Shown here piece by piece: positions 1 through 11,816 of a stretch of DNA of 64,000 nucleotides. Source of the DNA: Bimuria novae-zelandiae CBS 107.79 (Eukaryota; Ascomycota; Dothideomycetes; Pleosporales; Didymosphaeriaceae). The stretch is from the NCBI GenBank assembly GCA_010015655.1, contig ML976726.1, positions 1 to 64,000 of the forward strand. Direction: 5' to 3'. Each line of letters begins with the position of its first letter. The stretch's first letter is position 1. The position numbers and the translations under genes are program-made. The notes under the pieces were generated by a model, which ran no database searches, was not told the DNA's origin, and saw only the letters and a program-made list of their open reading frames with translations.

Positions 1-380
1 TAAACTATTTATTTATTATTAATCTATTATTCTAACTATTTTACTATTTTGCCCTTTACTTAATTTATTAATTATTTTAACAATTCTGTACCTTTTTTTA
101 TTATATATTTTTATTATTATTCTACTTTTTTTATTTTTTTATTTCTTTTATATATAAATTTTTTATATATTATATATAAAATTATATATTTTTCTTTTTA
201 ACTTTTTCCTATTTTTCTTTTTATATTTTTACTATTATTACACCCTTTTACTTTTTTATTCTTTTTAGTTTATACAAAACTTAAAATATATAGCCAAAAT
301 ATATATAAAATTATATATTAATATATAAACTTTTTTTCTTTTTTTCTTTTATACCCCTACTCTCCTAATAATCGGGTAAT
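1..380. other. AT-rich gene-free stretch
   Basis: Very AT-rich sequence with long T runs and no reading frame I can support. It lies beyond the C-terminal end of the degraded helicase and may be its decayed 3' flank. I see no telomere repeat array here. Confidence 0.5.
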
Positions 381-3300
381 CCAACAAAACTCAGCCACTA
401 AACAGTTACTCTCTACCAAATCAAATGCCTGCTTTGTCCCTAAATATTAAACCAACCCATCCATTAACGATCCATCAACCCTCTTACATAATAATCTATT
501 AACCTAACAGTTCCTAACGGAATCCTCGCTGCCATGCACGATCCCTATTAATCCACCTACTAAAATACCATAATACTAGTATTCGCCGCCTACTACCTAC
601 TAATAACGCCCTTATCTATTCTCCTCCTATTAATGGCACATCTCCTATGGCACCCTGCACTAAAAATAACCTAAATACGGCTCGTACTAGATCTACTACT
701 CTATCTTCTTAATTAGCTCCTTTGCCTACTAGCTCTTTACTTACTAATATTACTAAATATCGTGTGCGCTCTATCCGTCGCCCGCACCCTTATATATCCC
801 GCACTAATTTACCTACTACGCTAACTAACTACGTAACTATTCCATGCTAGCGTACGCCTCTTACTAGTCCTACATAAACCTTTACTATAGACCCTATTAT
901 ATCTACTCTTATTACTAGAACACACACTATACTACTTCCCTCTTAGTCTCCCTATCCCTCTTTCTCTTTACTTTAACTACGTTTATCTCTTCTCTATTAC
1001 TACTATCCCTATCGCTACCCTCCTTGCTCTCCTCCTCTTTCGTCTCTTTGCCTCTTTTATAAATATTACATTTCTCTTCCTTCTTTTTACACCCTACCCG
1101 CTCTACTTCTCTGTAATTTAAATACCTATCTAATACTACCTGCCTGCACGTCGCCGCCCCGCCTTCTCCTACTAACGCTTACACTAACGCATGCTCCTTC
1201 TCCTCTTACTTATCTTTAGCCGCTCGCTATGCCCCTTCCTACACTATTATAACCGCCTCGCTCCGTGCCCTATCTTGTCCTGCCTAGTCGCTCTTCTGCG
1301 CGTAATCCAACACGAAAAACGGCTAATTAATATAGACAATGCACTAGATATTAGAAATATTAACGCCTATCCCTAACGCGCTCGTGGCTACAATAACCTG
1401 CTTACTACCTAATATAAAATCCTCTAACATGCTTACCTTACTAATAGCGTTATAGTAATACGCATGGCACCCTAACTATTACGCTAACGCCTTAACCTTA
1501 CACACTAAATTACTATATATTACTACCTTACCCTACCTGTACCTGCGTAACTTTTACCGCACTACGCCTAATATTATCCCCTCTACCTCCTACTTCTTCG
1601 CTGCCCTCCCTACCTTAATTACCTAGTATGCCACGTTTGTCCGCGCCGTCTCTGCCCGGAACACCTTAACCTAGTTAGGATTAAAATATATCTGTTAGAA
1701 TAACTTATCCTCTTCGCTAGGTAGTAACGTTACTATTAATAATACTATTTACGTCTCCGCGGCTACTAACTTACTTAACTACTATATCTACTTACGGAAT
1801 ATATACCGCCAATTTAACATAATATAGCACTTGTTAATTATAATTTAGTCTAACTACCGTGTTGCTCTTAAATAGTTCACGAATGTAGTAAACCCCTACG
1901 TAATAGCTAACTTAGGCGTTACTAATACTACCATGGCTACGTTGGGCGGGCGCCGGCTCTCCTACGCTATACATAATATCCCTAGCTTCCTATACTATTA
2001 TATTATGTTACCTCGCAATGCAATTAACGGGACAACGATAATAGTTATACCGCCCTACTTAGCCCACGCTAGTAATATAAATAACATGCTCTTACCCGCC
2101 CCTATTAGTATTACCGCTACCACGGGGCTCTCTTTACCTATAATGGCATTAATTACCTCTCGCTGCACGCTTTAAAATATTACTATCTTACCTACCATTC
2201 TCTATAACTACTTGGCGGTGTTTATTTTTCTTAACCTTTCCTACTAATCTATTCTAGCCTCGTCCGCCTTACTCTCGAACGGCGCCCTCTTTCGCTTCCT
2301 ATACCCATCCTCCTTACTACTATTTGGCGAAAACCCTAAAAATTAATACCAATCCGTGCTTAATATCTAAAACTACTACTACCTGTCTACTATTGCCCTA
2401 GCCTGCTCTATAATGCCTCGTGCGTATACTATACCCGCCACGTGCGCCGTGTGCCTGGCCTATAAATTTACTACTAACGCTATTATATTCTCTTTATTTT
2501 ATGCCTTGCTTTCGTCTCCTTTTTCTAGCTAAAACGCCGTAGACCCGTGTAAAAACCGTTAACTAATACTAATAGCAATCTTACGGTACGCGGTAATTAT
2601 TAATAGCTAGCCTAATCTAACGCTAGTCTCGCGTTTTAACACCTCTCGTAACTAGTCTGTCGTCCACTTACGCCCGTTAGGGTTGGCTAGCCATATATGT
2701 AATAAAATCGCCTCCTTCTTCTACACTATTGCCTCTATCCGCTGCTAGAACAGCAATACTAGCCATATATAATATACTACTAACTCGCCCACCTCGCGCG
2801 GTAAATACTAGTAGATAATTTTAACGTTGCCACTAATAGTATACCCTTTATAGTATCTTATTACAAACACTACCTTGCTGTCCTTAATAAATATATTATA
2901 GTAGCCCCCTTTAACTATGTTACTGTGCTAGATACTTATAATCTTGGGTCCTTTAACTAGCTATCTGCCTATAATGTGTATTAACGTAATTAACTTCTCC
3001 CTAAATATAATTACCTAGTCTATATACCGCCTAATCTCTTATAGGTTAACGCCCGAACGAGTGCCTAGCTTTATAAACTAGTCCCTAATTCGGGCGTCCT
3101 GACTAACCCGCTTATATAACTACTACTTTCTATCCACGGGCATGCGAGTGCGCTAGTCTTTTAAAAAATTCTACCCTAATTACTTATTAGTTAGATTATT
3201 ACGTAAACTCTTCTATGGGATGCTAGGGACGGGCTCGGCGAATAGGCCATTGCTAAATAATAAATCCTCTATTAATAACTGCCAACTCTCCTCCCTTAAC

Positions 3301-5290
3301 CCGTGCACCATGCTGCGGAACTAGGCCATAGTAAACTATAGCTCTTTATATAATAACTTGTCCTGCCCTACCCACTCTATATGGCCGCGTAACGTCGTGT
3401 TATAATGGATCTTTAGCCTGTACGTCCGCAAATCTAATATCTACTACATGGGGCTATAGCTGCCGCGTATTATAAACCTGTCTATTATCTACTAAACGTG
3501 CTGTAAACACCCTTTTGGCTAGTCTTATTACTAGGTACTATCCCTATCGCTTTCGTACGCGCTATTGCTATCTATATCGTTTCTTATAAATGTATCTAAC
3601 AATTCTAACGCCTGCTACACTACCATAAACTAGGTAACCTTAATAATGGCTAATAAAATAGGCGGATACTATTCGGCGCCCTTCTACCTATCCTTCTTTA
3701 CCCCTAACACGGCTAATATATATACTAACAGGCTATCGTACTCTTTGCAGGTAATAGACTAGCTTAATAATACGATGTAAAACGCTAAACATAATTTCTT
3801 AATACTTAATAACGCTTTACGCTTGCCTATAATTCTACCCTTCTTTACCTCCTGCTTGGCCTCTATCTCTCCTACTACACTATCTACGTCGTCTATTATT
3901 GCCTTATCTATACCGCTGTCTCTATTTCCTATCTCTTTCGTCTCTTTTTTCTCTTCCTTTTCTTCCTCCTCTTCCTCCTCTTCCTCCTCTTCCTCCTCTT
4001 CCTTCTCTTCCTCCTCTACTGCTCCTCTTACCGCCTTTACTAAAGCCTCCCACGCCTCGCGCTACTACTAGGTAAACTGGTACGTAGGGCTCTTCCACGC
4101 GTGCGCTTACTACGTCTGCTAAAAAAACATTAATATCTACTTCTATAGCTAGGCATGGTTACTAACTACCTTCTTATCTATATATAGCTATAATAGCGTG
4201 AACCGCGTCTAGTGCTTCTCTATCCAGATCGCTTCCAATCACACGAATATCCCTATGCGATAGATAACAGACGCCTAGCTAAACTACGCTAACCCATCTA
4301 TAGCCTCCTATATGGCGACCGCCACAGACTCCTCTTTAGCTTTAGGCTCTTCTATGCTTACTAATAATTTAGGCCACTCTATACCTACTAAATATAGCAT
4401 CTACCTAGTTTACTCTAGCTATAGATTCACTTTATCCCGCGCGCTGTCCTAAATTATCGTCTTAGCCCGCTTTTACACGTTAGCCTACGCCTTATCTATA
4501 TTTCTGCCAACGCTTGCCCACCTGGCCTCGCCGTCCACGGGTTCGGGGGTAGAGTCGGGTTAGTAGACCTCGAAATACTGCGAACCGGCGCCTTAGGCGA
4601 ACAATCGCTAGTAATAAACAGCTTTATAACCCTACTTATTGCGTAACTATATGCGCTTCCGCTCTATTTAACTAGGATAATTACCTCTACCTACTAGTAA
4701 CTAATTATGCACCTTTTACCAATGCTTCCTTATAACCTCTTTACTTTAAAATATCTAATAACATCGATCTGGATCTAATTGGCACATTAACCCGTCCGTA
4801 TACACTAGTAACTAGCTAATAGGCTTAATAGTCTAACGGGGCGCCTCTAGCTCGCCGGTATACTATATTAAACTAGCCTAGCTACTAAGCTTGTCTGCTA
4901 CTAGCTACGCTTTCTTACTACTAAGTCTGTGGACACGCTGTAAATGGCTTCTAGCCTGGCTAGATAAAACCCCATATCTGCATTCTTTGCATATCGCTAA
5001 TAAATGCTCGGGTAAATGTTTAAAATACTCGCTTATAATACTGCTTTTCGCTATAATAGCGGGCTCGACGCTACTGCGGGTAGGTCCTAACAATAGGTTC
5101 CTATTACACTATATAGCCTTTTTAACGCGTGGAATTCTTCGCGACTTAACGCGTCTTTACTTATACTACGTGTTGGCCACTATTTTAGAGCCGCCTCCGG
5201 TGTCTGATCGCCGCCTTATTATATTTACCCTAACCCTAACGCGCAACCCTAACACCTATAACTACATAGTTTCTAGCGCTATAAATTAGC
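381..5290 (-). pseudogene. RIP-degraded telomere-linked RecQ-type helicase, copy A
   Basis: Read on the minus strand through many stops, this is a fungal telomere-linked helicase (TLH) of the RecQ family. Near the N-terminus (about 5093-4905) is a zinc-finger-like stretch CKECRYGV...HLQRVH, as in the N-terminal domain of fungal TLH proteins. Next comes an acidic Glu-rich tract (about 4010-3955), then a conserved block around 3480-3200 (IEWVGQDKLLYKEL, MVHGLREES). The helicase core follows: Walker A as GAGKS near 2090-2105 and motif II near 1823-1845. Motif II reads NKCY where the family has DECH, exactly the changes expected from C-to-T and G-to-A mutation. Many Gln and Trp codons are now TAA/TAG. 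Such genes normally sit next to chromosome ends, so the window is probably subtelomeric (inference). The family call is firm; the exact ends are approximate. Confidence 0.82.
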
Positions 5291-5375
5291 TAGGACGTGT
5301 AACTTAACGTGCTAAATCTATAGCCTAAATTTTAGGTTAATTAGCCTATGGGAACCTAACTGGACCGGCGAGTAA

Positions 5376-5634
5376 GTGTTTACTAGACTTAGCCTACGTA
5401 ATAAAATATACGCACAGGAATTGGCCTAGCGCGGATATTCTATCCCTAACAAAGTTAACTACAAAACTAGACTTAGCCCTGACTCTAGTTGCAGCCCTGG
5501 GTTAGTGTTTACTAGACTTAGCCTACGTGATAAAATATACGCACAGGAATTGGCCTAGCGCGAATATTCTATCCCTAACAAAGTTAACTATAAAACTAGA
5601 CTTAGCCCTGACTCCAGTTGCAGCCCTGGGTTAG
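5376..5634. repeat. Two 129-bp tandem repeats upstream of the helicase copy
   Basis: The first unit starts at 5376 (GTGTTTACTAGACTTAGCC) and the second at 5505; they are nearly identical over 129 bp. Each ends in GCAGCCCTGGGTTAG, and that 15-mer recurs alone at 5649-5663 and 7918-7932. A partial unit (GAATTGGCCTAGCGCGGATA) also lies upstream of copy B near 7850. They sit just 5' of the helicase reading frame, so they may be duplicated promoter or subtelomeric spacer units (inference). Confidence 0.8.
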
Positions 5635-5659
5635 GGCTATATATTTATGCAGCCCTGGG

Positions 5660-7720
5660 TTAGATTATCGCGTAAACTCTCCTACGGGATACTAGGGACG
5701 GGCTCGGCGAATAGGCTATTACTAAATAATAAATCCTCTATTAATAACTACTAACTTTTCTCCCTTAACCCGTGCACTATGCTATAGAACTAGGCTATAG
5801 TAAACTATAGCTCCTTATATAATAGCTTGTCCTGCCCTACCTACTCTATATGGCCGCGTAACGTCGTGTTATAATGGATCTTTAGCCCGTACGTTCGCAA
5901 ATCCAATATTTACTATATAGGGCTATGGCTGCCGCATACTATAAACCTGTCTATTATATACTAGACCTGCTATAAATACCTTTTTAACTAGCCCTATTAC
6001 TAGGTGCTGTCCCTATTACTCTTATATGCGCTATCGCTATTCATGTCGTCTCTTACAAATATATCTAATAATTCTAACGCCTACTACACCACCATAAACT
6101 AGGTAACCTTAATAATAGCTAATAAAATAGGCAGATACTATTTAGCGCCCTTCTACCTATCCTCCTTTACCCCTAATATAACTAATACACATACTAACGG
6201 GCTGTCGTACTCTTTACGGGTAATAAACTAGCCTAATAATATAATATAAAACGCTAAATACGATTTCTTAATACTTAATAACGCTTTGCGCTCGCCTATA
6301 ATTCCAGCCTCTTTTACCTCCTACTTGGCCTCTATCTCTCCCACCACACTATTTGCGTCGTCTATTATCGCCTTATTTATACTACTATTTCTATTTCTTA
6401 TTTCTTTTATTTCTTCCTCTTTTTCCTTCTCTTCCTCCTCTACCGCTCCTCTTACTACCTTTACTAACGCCTCCCACGCCTCGCGCTATCGCTAGGTAAA
6501 CTAGTACGTAGGGCTCTTCCACGCGTGCGCTTACTACGTTTACTAAAAAAATATTAATATCTACTTCTATAGTTAGGCATGGTTACTAACTACCTTCTTA
6601 TTTATATATAGCTATAATAGCGTAAACCGCGTCTAGTGCTTCTCTATTTAGATTACTTCTAATTACACGAATATCCCCGTGCGGTGAATAATAGACGCCT
6701 AGCTAAACTACGCTAACCTATTTATAGCCTCTTATATAGCGGCCGCCACGGGCTCCTCTTTAGCTTTAGGCTCTTCTACGCTTACTAATAATTTAGGCCA
6801 CTTTATGCCTACTAAATACAGCATCTACCTAGTCTACTTTAATTATAAGTTCACCTCGTCTCGCGCGCTATCCTAGATTATCGTCTTAGCCCGCTTTTAC
6901 ATGTTAGCCTACGCCTTATTTATGTTCCTGCCAACGCTTGCCCACCCGGCCTCGCTGTCCACGGGTTCGGGGGTAGGTTTGGGTTAGTGGACCTCGAAAT
7001 ACTATAAACCGGCGCCCTGGGCTAATAATCGTTGGTAATAGACGCGCCTCTAATCCTAATTACTATATAACTATATGCTTTACTTCTCTAATTAACGTGG
7101 ATAGCTACCTTTACCTACTAGTAACTAACTGTGAACATGGCGCTAATGGTTCTTTATAATACGGAAACTTTAAACAATTTAGCAACACTAGCCTGGGGCT
7201 AATTAGCATATTAATCCGTTTGTGTATACTAGCAACTAGCTAATAGGTTTAATACTCTAACTAGGCACCTCTAGCTTACTAGTATACTAGAGTAAACTAG
7301 CCTAGCTACTAAGCTTATCTACTACTAACTACGCTCGCGTACGCCTAACACCCTAATAAATCTACTATAAATAGTTACTTGCCTAGCTAGGCTAAACCCT
7401 ATACCTACACTCTTTACATATCGCCAATAAATACTTAGGCAAATATTTGAAATACTCGCTTATAATACTACTCTTTACTATAATAGCGGGCTCAACGCTA
7501 CTACGGGTAGGTTCTAATAATAGGTCCCTATCGCACTATATAGCCTTTTTAACGCGTGGAATTCTTCGCGACTTAACGCGTCTTTACTTATGCTACGCGT
7601 TGGTCTCTATTTTAGAGCTGCCTTTAGTGTTTAATCGCTGCCTTATTATGTTTACCTTAACCCTAACGCGCAACCCTAATGCCTATAACTATATATTATT
7701 TAGTGCTGCAAATTAGCTAG
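5660..7720 (-). pseudogene. RIP-degraded telomere-linked helicase, N-terminal copy B
   Basis: A minus-strand partial copy of the gene at 381-5290. It keeps the N-terminal zinc-finger-like region (about 7530-7350), the acidic Glu-rich tract (about 6450-6410) and the MVHGL-type block (about 5900-5700), and ends before the ATPase core. No Walker A or DECH box is present, so it could never have encoded a helicase by itself. Stops are scattered throughout. The upstream flank also aligns with copy A up to about 7782. Confidence 0.78.
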
Positions 7721-7782
7721 GACGTGTAACTTAGTGTGCTAAATCTGTTACTGAAATTTTGGGTTAATTAGACTACAGGAAC

Positions 7783-8588
7783 CTATCGACATGTGGGGTT
7801 AATTATCTTTAACATACGGGCTACGTTCTCAGATATATATAGAAGAATTGGCCTAGCGCGGATATTCTATCCCTAACAAAACCAGGGTCCTATTAACATG
7901 TAGGGCTACATGTTCATGCAGCCCTGGGTTAGGTACTTTAATATTTAACCATGATTTCTAGATAGTAACGCTTGTCCCTTAGCATAATTTGCCATAGCTT
8001 TACTCTATAGGACCTGAGTAATGGTTCCCTAGTCTACATATCGAAAATTACTAGTTATTTAATATTCTTTACGCCAACTCTAGGAGTGCGGCTTATTCGG
8101 CTTCTTAAAGACACCTCAGTCTCCCAGGGTGCACACCGACTAAAGACGGCTTCACATACCATCGTAATCTTCAGTGATCGGTAAGCAACATCACCAGTCC
8201 ATTAGCCAGCGAGTATAGACTGTGTGGTAGCCGTAACAAGTGAGATTATACGTCGACGCAACCCTGGTTGGTAGCTGAAACTACAATGCCTAACGCTAAT
8301 CAAGATCCGCAAGGACGATATACTGGTATCAAAACTTATATAATAACCTTGGCGAAGTGATGTGGTTAGTAGCTTGTGGCTGTGCGTCAGCCTTCTCATG
8401 ATAGGCTAGGATCACCAGAGTCATCGAGAGAACTGCTGACATATGTATTAGGTTTTCTCCGAGGGATTTCGCAGCGGAGCCCCGCTCCAAGCTTCCTTCC
8501 AAAACAGTGGCACGCAGGACAATCCCGCGTACTCAAATGCACTCGTTCAATAATCTCTCCACTCGCAACCTTCGTGAAATTATCCAAT
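7783..8588. other. Transition from RIP-degraded repeat to unmutated sequence
   Basis: The partial 129-bp repeat unit and one GCAGCCCTGGGTTAG motif end near 7932. From about 8060 the base composition becomes ordinary. The frame that later becomes the 8589 gene is open from 8376, but I see no conserved domain in that extension. I see no RNA gene. Confidence 0.4.
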
Positions 8589-9071
8589 ATGCCCCCTAAG
8601 AATACCCACAATACGACTGCCGACCTCAAACAGGAGATGACCTCAGTCGCCCGCTCAGACCTCCGCGATGCAACCCCAAGAGATCCTATAGCACCCCAAG
8701 AACCACAAACAACTCAGGAATCACAAGCGGCCAAAGAATCTTATGCCGACTACATCAAGAATCTGCCACCGCCATTCTGGGAGACCAAGACACCACAGAC
8801 GAGAGCAGCGAGCGACGAGACGAGAGCAGCGAGCGATGAGGCGATCGCGGCCAGAATCAACGCTGTATGTGCGCCAGTGACAGCCGAGCAGCGCGAAGAA
8901 GATGAGCGTCTGAAAGCTATGTCCTGGCTCGAGCGGTGGCGTGACCACAAGGCGAGACGAGAGGCTAAAAAGAAGAATAAAGACCCCAATTTAAGACCTG
9001 TAGAAAGGGGGAGCCGAGCACAGCTGAATGTCTTTGGTGTCAATATTAGGGAGAAGCAGGGGAAGCGGTAA
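8589..9071 (+). CDS. Hypothetical charged protein, 160 aa
   Basis: I do not recognise this protein. The frame is open from 8376 (231 codons), but the ATG at 8589 (MPPKNTHNTT) is preferred because the upstream part is compositionally unlike the rest. The protein is hydrophilic and probably largely disordered. It has a Gln/Thr/Ala-rich first half, a perfect tandem peptide TRAASDE repeated twice (about 8801-8842), and a basic helical C-terminal part around RWRDHKARREAKKKNK that could bind nucleic acid or be a nuclear signal (inference). It carries no RIP-type stops and its base composition differs sharply from the helicase repeats on its left. No signal peptide or membrane segment is visible. 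It could be a real lineage-specific gene or a chance frame. Confidence 0.45.
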   Translation: MPPKNTHNTTADLKQEMTSVARSDLRDATPRDPIAPQEPQTTQESQAAKESYADYIKNLPPPFWETKTPQTRAASDETRAASDEAIAARINAVCAPVTAEQREEDERLKAMSWLERWRDHKARREAKKKNKDPNLRPVERGSRAQLNVFGVNIREKQGKR

Positions 9072-9745
9072 CGTGTCTACACAAGAAATGTACTGTAAAT
9101 TGCATAGGACATTACACAACTACAGAAGAAAACAACAGCTATAGTATGCTCGTATCACTGTAGCCAGCCTTGTCCGTTCCGTTGCCAGTTATTAAGTCAT
9201 TATAGGTGACTTCTTGCCCCTCCCGCTAGGTGTGTGAAACGATTGCGTGAGGAGGGACACTCTCGTCGCTGATAAAGTGCTCGGTCAGGTGGAGACCGCC
9301 GCCGCTCGTGTACTTTAGAAGTCGCATCGCGTCGCGCAACGTAGACGGATATCGTAGGCGGGAACGGTAGTGGAGCGTTGGGAAGCCTTGGGCAGAGCAG
9401 GCTGGAGGGATCGACGAGCATGCCGACTCGTTCAGCGAATTACTACGGTTGAAGATGTGGCGATTGCAGGACAGTGAGATATCTTAAGTGGCGCATAGAT
9501 ATGGTGCGGACACGCAGTCGTGTAGGTGGTTGGCAACGCGCAAAGGACGAGATGCATCTTGGTGGAAGGCGAAGAGCGCAGCCTGGACCGCCGAGGCGCA
9601 GGCAAGGCTGAGAATACGCAACTGGCACCTGCACAAATGCCGCTTATCCGCACCCATGGACAGTAATGGGGCTCCCGCGACGAAACATAAGGCACGTGCG
9701 ATAATGTCGCGTTAAGCAGAGCGGACAGTACGCTGTGGAAAAGAT
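9072..9745. other. Unmutated intergenic stretch, no supported gene
   Basis: Normal base composition. Short frames overlap on both strands (9488-9715 plus, 9432-9695 minus, 9200-9421 minus), but none has a recognisable domain or a clear advantage over the others, so I call none. Confidence 0.4.
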
Positions 9746-9994
9746 TAAAATTATTAAGCTCTAGCCTAAAGGAACTAGACGTTATTTAAGAATTACTACA
9801 TTATAGGGGTATTTTGGTCCCTATACGCCATATTTTAATAACTGTATATATTAGAACTATAAAAATTTTATATAGTTATTCTTACACATATAATATAACT
9901 GCATTAAAAATTTATAATTTATTATTAAGTATTAAGAGCCTTAACAGGGGTGTAAAAATCACGGTTTTACTGGTAAAATGGAGTGATCCGCTTA
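9746..9994. mobile_element. MITE, copy 1, truncated at its left end
   Basis: An AT-rich segment that aligns with 38611-38863 (shared block ATTAAGCTCTAGC...GGAACTAGACGTTATT). It ends in the terminal repeat AGTGATCCGCT followed by TA at 9993-9994. The left terminal repeat seen in the complete copy at 38490 is missing here. The TA boundary and lack of coding capacity fit a Tc1/mariner-type MITE. Confidence 0.75.
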
Positions 9995-10174
9995 CTTGCC
10001 TGATCCACTCGCTTGCCGAGCACGTTAACTCGACATGAATCAGCATGTTTTTTCACGTGTCGCCTAGCTTTTTGCTTCCCGTGGTCTAGCCTTCCCGGGA
10101 TGGATCAAACGCGCCGGAGAGAAGCGCAGGCGCGAAACGCACTCTACGAGGAGCTCGTTTTTAGTGAGGACTAG
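9995..10174. other. Spacer between MITE and first Tc1/mariner element
   Basis: The first 33 bases reappear in inverted orientation directly beside the other MITE copy (38457-38489), one mismatch in 35 when the shared TA is included. The remainder shows nothing I can assign. Confidence 0.5.
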
Positions 10175-11816
10175 TACTAGCGCGCACGTCCCCCACAACC
10201 TCGACGCGCCACCTCTACGATCAACACGTCAACTTTGGCCAGCCATTTCTCCACCAAAACACGCCCAAATTAATTTAAAAAAGATGCCAGTAAATCGCAG
10301 AAAGCCCCGCAAGACAGTGCCTACAAAACTCTATGACCCGAAGACCGCGCGTCGCGAGTTACCGCCAGAAACAAAGGAATATGCGGTCGGGGCGATGACA
10401 GCTGGAGTATCGCAGTGGAGACTCGCCAAACAATTTCTATCACTCAGAGCGCCCTTAGCAAGCTCCTCCTCCGCACACAGGCGCGAGCAGAAGAAACCAA
10501 ATTGCCTCTCTGGGACCCGCATCTCTATGAAACAGACGTCGGCCGAAGCCGCCCCGAAATCGAGCTTTCGCCAGAGCAAAAGGCCGCGATTATCGCCGTA
10601 GCGACCCAGGACAAAGAAGCTCGTGAAAAGCAAAGCTGGCAGGCAATTGCTGACGGCGATTTCGATCACCTTGGGCTTCCGATCAAGCTCTCTGTAACGA
10701 CGTTCGAAAACCTCATGTATCAATCTGGCTATGGCCGCCGAGCTCCGGGTCGCAAGCCAACGCTCAACGACGCTCAGAGAAAGCATCGCCTTGAGTGGGC
10801 GCTTGCCCACAACCCAGATCTTCATGAGTACGGCGATAGGCTAGGCTCCAATTATCAGCGCGTTATCTTTACTGACGAAACACCAGCTCGAGTTGGTGAG
10901 CAGCGCGGCCTGCTGCGCGCCTGGGCAAAGGAGGATGAGATCTATCATCCCGACGTCAAAAGGCCGAAGAATCGAAACAATTGCGCCCTCCAGTTCTACG
11001 GCAGCTTTACCTACGATGCGAAGGGGCCATGCTACATCTACGGCACAGAGTCTCCGGAGGCCAAAAAGCTGACCAAACAAGCCCTCAATGAGGAGAATCA
11101 GCGCAACAAAGAACAGAGACAACAGCTGGTCCCGCGGGCCCGCACTGCCCTCAGAGAGCTCGGAGACGCCAACGCTAACAGCAGGGCGTGGGCTTGGGCA
11201 AAACACCATGAATTAAAGCGCGGGGACCGCTCACGCGGCGGTGTAGACGGTTACAGACACCGCGAGGAGGTCCTGAAGCCCTTGCTGGTGCCGTGGATCA
11301 ACTCTCTATATGAAGAAGGCAGAGCTCCGTTGCTGCTCGAGGACGGCGCTCCTGCTCATACCAGCAAGATTGCAGTTGAATATCTAGAAGTCTCGCACAT
11401 ACAGAAGCTCAATTGGCCAGGGCACTCGCCAGACGTCAACGCTGCGGAGCACTGCTGGCCATGGATCCGACGTCACATTACGCAGGACTTCATGCCGTTT
11501 ACGTGCGAGGAGCAGTGCCGTCGGCAGTGGGAATACGAGTGGGAGCAGATGCCTACAGAGCTTCTTAATTAGTGGATTGACGAAATTCCAGATGTTGTTT
11601 GGTAGATAATTAAGCATAGCGGAGATAACTGTTTTTATGACGGCGGCGGCTAAAATCCGCCCTTAACACCAAATCTTAAGCTTCAAAATCGCCTAAATAG
11701 GCAATCAAGTAATTCTCCATCGTCTACATATAAAAAACCTAAAGAAAATCGCTTTTATATGAGGATTGTACGCGTGGGCGATATTTGGTGGGGAGCCAAG
11801 AATGCGCACGCTAGTA
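10175..11816 (+). mobile_element. Tc1/mariner-superfamily element T0 (first of five abutting elements)
   Basis: The bounds are set by TA at 10175-10176 and TA at 11815-11816. The ends read inward as TACTAGCGCGCAC on the left and TACTAGCGTGCGC on the right, a short inverted repeat of about 13 bp. At 1642 bp it holds a single transposase gene, a normal size for the superfamily. The right TA is also the left TA of the next element. It is far less mutated than its four right-hand neighbours. The terminal repeat is short, so the left edge is less certain than the right. Confidence 0.65.
10284..11653 (+). pseudogene. DDE transposase of element T0 (Tc1/mariner-like), lightly damaged
   Basis: The start is the ATG at 10284 (MPVNRRKPRK). 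An N-terminal helix-turn-helix reads GVSQWRLAKQF then SITQSALSKLL, but the two halves are in different frames: one base is missing near the T run at 10434-10436. Downstream the frame is open to 11572. The DDE catalytic core is visible: first Asp in FTDETP (about 10868), second in LLEDGAPAHTS (about 11340), third acidic residue in SPDVNAAEHCW (about 11430). After a TAG at 11570-11572 the frame continues with family-like sequence (WIDEIPDVVW) through a second TAG to a TAA at 11651. The two TAG codons look like single C-to-T changes. The product would bind the element's ends and cut and paste it at TA sites. One frameshift and two stops make this copy inactive, but recently so. Confidence 0.85.

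Larger units (their letters stand above)
3191..7782. repeat. Direct tandem duplication of the helicase 5' half (3191-5355 and 5660-7782)
   Basis: The two segments align along their whole length in the same orientation and differ mainly by C/T and G/A transitions, with a few small indels. One marker is the block beginning GTAAACTC at about 3204 and 5673. The second segment stops within the N-terminal half of the helicase, so it is a partial duplicate. The junction region 5356-5659 holds 129-bp tandem repeats. Duplicates of this length are RIP substrates, which fits the heavy decay of both copies. Confidence 0.85.

Noticed and set aside
3823..4071. Open frame encoding a long Ser run on the plus strand
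   Set aside because: It is the antisense of a Glu-rich acidic tract in the minus-strand helicase; the gene reads on the other strand.
5227..5240. Interstitial telomere repeat (CCCTAA twice)
   Set aside because: Only two units, lying inside the helicase N-terminal coding copy, and partly preserved in copy B; better explained as coding sequence.
10164..10601. Separate 145-codon gene upstream of the transposase
   Set aside because: Its residues from 10284 to about 10433 are the N-terminus of the T0 transposase; the two frames are one gene broken by a one-base shift.
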